The notes under the pieces are model-generated. The model was not told the origin of the DNA and did no database searches. It saw only the letters and a list, made by a program, of their open reading frames with translations. From Ceratorhiza oryzae-sativae (Eukaryota > Basidiomycota > Agaricomycetes > Cantharellales > Ceratobasidiaceae), in assembly GCA_030998015.1 (NCBI GenBank), contig JARWMV010000034.1, positions 1 to 64,000 on the forward strand: 64,000 nt of DNA, given 5' to 3'. Made by a program: the position numbers and the translations under genes. Below, piece by piece: positions 61,667-64,000 of the stretch (position 1 is the stretch's first letter; the number at the start of each line of letters is the position of its first letter).

Positions 61667-63041
61667 TCTTTTACCGACTCGTCGTCGGTTGTTTCTACAT
61701 CCTCAACCACTGCCTCGTATCCTGACATCTTGGCTGAGGGACATTTGGCGGCGATATGGCCCCGCCCTCCACAGTTATAGCAGGTGTTCGTTCCCTTTCC
61801 TTTCCCTGCGCTATCCAGATCCATTGCGTCTGGATCTTTTGCCTTTGGGGCCGCCGGTGGATGGTTATCCTTCTTTATGTCCTTGAAGGATTCTTGTATG
61901 TTGGCATTACTGCCATCGTAACGGACGGTTGGAACTGTGAAGCCCTTCGCATTGGGCCAATGGCTACGATTTGACCTTTTACAGCCCTGCCATCTTTAAT
62001 CTTGTATATGCGTTCCCCATTCTTGAATTTCTCCTTCTGGGGAGCGCTTTGGGGATTGTTTGTGGGCCTGCTAGTCGAAGCATTGTTGCTGCTGGACTTA
62101 TTACTTCCATGAGATGTCCTCTTGCTACCGAAAGAGATGAGGTGGCGGTCAATTTCCAGGGCCCGCTGTGTGAGCTGGGCGAATGTCTTTGTGCGGGATC
62201 ATAGTTTTGGGCCACCATGCTATCTGTTACGTCTGACGACAGCCATCATAGAACTGATCACGCATGGCGGCATCGTTGTAGTTGAGGCCTGTGGAATATA
62301 GGTTGAATAGGGTGAGGTAGTCCTGAACCGTCTTGGATTGTTTCAACTTCCGCCACTTGTCGCGGTTATTTTCGGTGCGGTTCAGGTCCCCATATCGGGT
62401 AGTAAATTCTTGCCAGAATAAATTGGCATCGTGAAGCCAGGGGATCGCAGTTCCAGGGTTGAGAATTTCGAATTCTTCATACGAGTTAACCCATTCAGCT
62501 GCTGACCCTTCGAGATAAGAGGTGATGAAGGCGACCACTTGGTCAGCCGAGTGCCCACTCATGTTTGTATTGATATATCAGGCACATGCAATTCTGAATG
62601 AGATGGCGTCTTCTTGTTTTGTGCCATCAAATTTTTGAGGGGCAGCCATCTTAACCTTTGCAGTTGATCCTCCAGAGGGAGGGGGCTGCTGGTTGTGGTT
62701 GGGTTGTACTGGAGGAAGCTATACTTGAGCACACTGAGCCACTCATGGAGGTGTTGATTTGCGCTTCAATGCGCGTGATAGTGGTTTGGAGAATGGCTAA
62801 CATTCCTACTAGGTTATTGACATTGGTGGCTAATCCAGCCACATCGCATCTATTTGTCTGATTTGTGGTAAGTTTGCTTCGAGTGAGTCTGTATAGGTCT
62901 TATTATTGTGTTCGACGTCCCCAATATCGTTTTGGAGGTTATTGGTTCGTTCTCGCAGTTCGTCCATTGATCGAAGCATATAGATGACCTTGTCCTCATC
63001 AGACATATTGCCCAAGCAGGGGCAGGAGGTTGTGACGCCAT
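61663..63041 (-). pseudogene. gag of element G, with several single-base shifts
   Basis: All parts are recognisable but spread over frames: MASQPPAPAW at 63041; SMDELRERTNNLQNDIGD (63015-62830 frame); LATNVNNLVGMLAILQTTIT (62842-62651 frame); capsid core SGHSADQVVAFITSYLEGSA (62562-62227 frame); and the zinc knuckle region at about 61730-61780. Breaks include short A runs one base shorter than in B (near 63006 and 62874), missing bases around 62720 and 62245, and a TGA at about 62577-62579. Pol next door has none. Confidence 0.85.
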
Positions 63042-63059
63042 TTCAGAGAAGGTTTGATG

Positions 63060-63785
63060 AAATTTTAAAGGCGACGGAGACGGTAAGGAAGTACAGGGAA
63101 TTGGGATTGTTTTGGTAATATAGATTTCTTTCCCCTCACAAGTCTATAAATTTCGAAGTTCCCGATTCCGCGAACCTCAACCAAGTATCGTCCAAGTCCC
63201 AGCTTTTGGTGTCCTGGCAACGATATGGGCACTCCACCTCTTTAGTTTAGTTTGGTCCCGAAGGAGGCTTCCTTGGGGAGGATTGATTTGGGCTGCCGGA
63301 AGGGGTGTTTCTTCCTGAATTGGCGAGCCCGTGCCACTTAGAAAGGTGGGGTGAGGAAGGTCTGACGGCGTTGAGAAGACGGGGAAGGCGTACTTGTGGG
63401 GTTCAACTGTTTCTCGGACTATAGCTTCTAGTCTGAGATGGTCTTGGAGGAGGGATAGGTAGTCCTCCTGGTGTTCGCGCAAACGCTCGGTTAAGTATGC
63501 GCAACGGGCCTCGGCTTCGTGAAGTTTTTCACGGGTTTCTTCGTACTTATTCCGGTAATAACGGTACCTGTCTTGGAAGTTTTCGATAGTGTTTAACAGG
63601 TGACGAAGAAGCTGTTGACCGAGGTTCTCCAGCTTAGAGCTGGTTGCGAGGGATGGTGTAGTAATAAAGGAATTTGTCCTTCTTAGGACAATAAGGGCAG
63701 CGCGCGGGGAAGGTGGCTTCGTTTGGCCGACGGCAGATCTTGCACTCAGGGGCACCTGGCTCGGTGACGAAGGCTTGTTGGGCAC
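63060..63785 (-). pseudogene. Leader ORFs b and c of element G
   Basis: The ORF b coiled coil is open from 63785 (LGQQLLRHLLNTIENFQDRY, YEETREKLHEAEARCAYLTE, LREHQEDYLSLLQDHLRLEA). A short deletion near 63265 fuses it to the ORF c frame (DQTKLKRW...). ORF c is otherwise readable on shifted frames down to about 63065. Confidence 0.5.
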
Positions 63786-63999
63786 GTCCGACTCTCTGGG
63801 GGCGGACTTTGATAATTACTACTCGGTTAAAATCGATGTGCCCTGCTTCTTCGAGGATACTTTCGACCGAGTTGAGGGTGAAGCAGTGGATCGATAGGTG
63901 TCCGAACCACCCACACAGACAGCAGCGCTGATCTTCTGTAAAAGGTTGTGCCACTTGAGGGCCGTGCGTTCCGTCAGAGACGTACTCGAGCAAGAGCAA
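63634..63999 (-). CDS. Leader ORF0 of element G: small protein with two Cys/His clusters
   Basis: 121 open codons to the window edge: CCLCGWFGHLSIHC (CCHC spacing) at about 27-40, then a basic segment (VRPQRVGRAQQAF) and CKIC...CPYC at about 86-105. This is the best-preserved copy of the frame. The start may lie beyond the window; the first codons are Leu, not Met. Function unknown; nucleic-acid binding is inferred from the knuckle. Confidence 0.55.
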   Translation of the reverse strand: MLLLEYVSDGTHGPQVAQPFTEDQRCCLCGWFGHLSIHCFTLNSVESILEEAGHIDFNRVVIIKVRPQRVGRAQQAFVTEPGAPECKICRRPNEATFPARCPYCPKKDKFLYYYTIPRNQL

Positions 64000-64000
64000 G

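Larger units (their letters stand above)
57772..64000 (-). mobile_element. Element G: family I Ty3/gypsy element with intact pol, running off the window
   Basis: Minus orientation: 3' LTR 57772-58148, polypurine tract 58149-58160, pol 61666-58136, gag to 63041, leader ORFs to at least 63999. The 5' LTR lies beyond the window. The target would be CTAAC (57767-57771). CpG-rich like B. Confidence 0.94.

Overview
The window is a nested graveyard of LTR retrotransposons from a filamentous fungus. Short GT-AG introns of 50-56 nt, chromodomain Ty3/gypsy elements, a Tf2-like pol and methylation-style CpG decay all fit a basidiomycete (Agaricomycetes). A Rhizoctonia/Ceratobasidium-like genome is a guess from overall resemblance, not a result. 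No ordinary housekeeping gene is visible.

Family I (377-bp LTR TGTCAC...GTCGACA, chromodomain pol of about 1176 aa) supplies most of the DNA. Element A (1-259) is only the end of a plus-strand LTR, inserted into minus-strand element C (260-2885). C in turn sits in plus-strand element D (2886-16053). D also carries a 783-bp solo LTR (4156-4938) and a complete, GC-rich minus-strand element E with 116-bp LTRs (8825-15626). D ends at 16053. The stretch 16054-22375 is the only mainly non-LTR segment. It holds two convergent, spliced, decayed genes of unknown function and an 88-bp minisatellite.

From 22376 a second nest begins in old minus-strand element H. H is split by three insertions. The first is B (22462-29406, plus, TSD TCCTC, intact pol). 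The second is a Ty1/copia element (31632-48161, minus, TSD ACTAG). The third is F (from 48324, plus). The copia element is itself split by a family III gypsy element (34598-45144, minus, TSD CGATG). F is riddled with five solo LTRs (49905, 50996, 51737, 53842, 55264) and cut at 57772 by minus-strand element G. G has an intact pol and runs off the right edge.

The most unusual content lies inside the family III element. Between the end of its pol and its polypurine tract there is a cassette of about 3.8 kb. It holds a gene for a CRESS-DNA-virus-type replication initiator (HUH endonuclease, Geminivirus-Rep-Sequence-like motif and SF3 helicase, broken by one in-frame TGA), a divergent spliced Cys-rich small gene, a third unknown ORF, and a CACGTG-rich intergenic region with a 131-bp direct repeat. 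One set of LTRs and one target-site duplication surrounds the whole 10.5 kb.

Other points: family I shows a 15-nt self-complementarity between the predicted 5' end of its RNA and its primer-binding site, the signature of Tf1-type self-priming. It also has a staircase of short conserved ORFs ahead of gag. Three defective copies (D, F, H) share a stop codon that needs two substitutions, so a CpG-depleted, already broken lineage appears to have multiplied.
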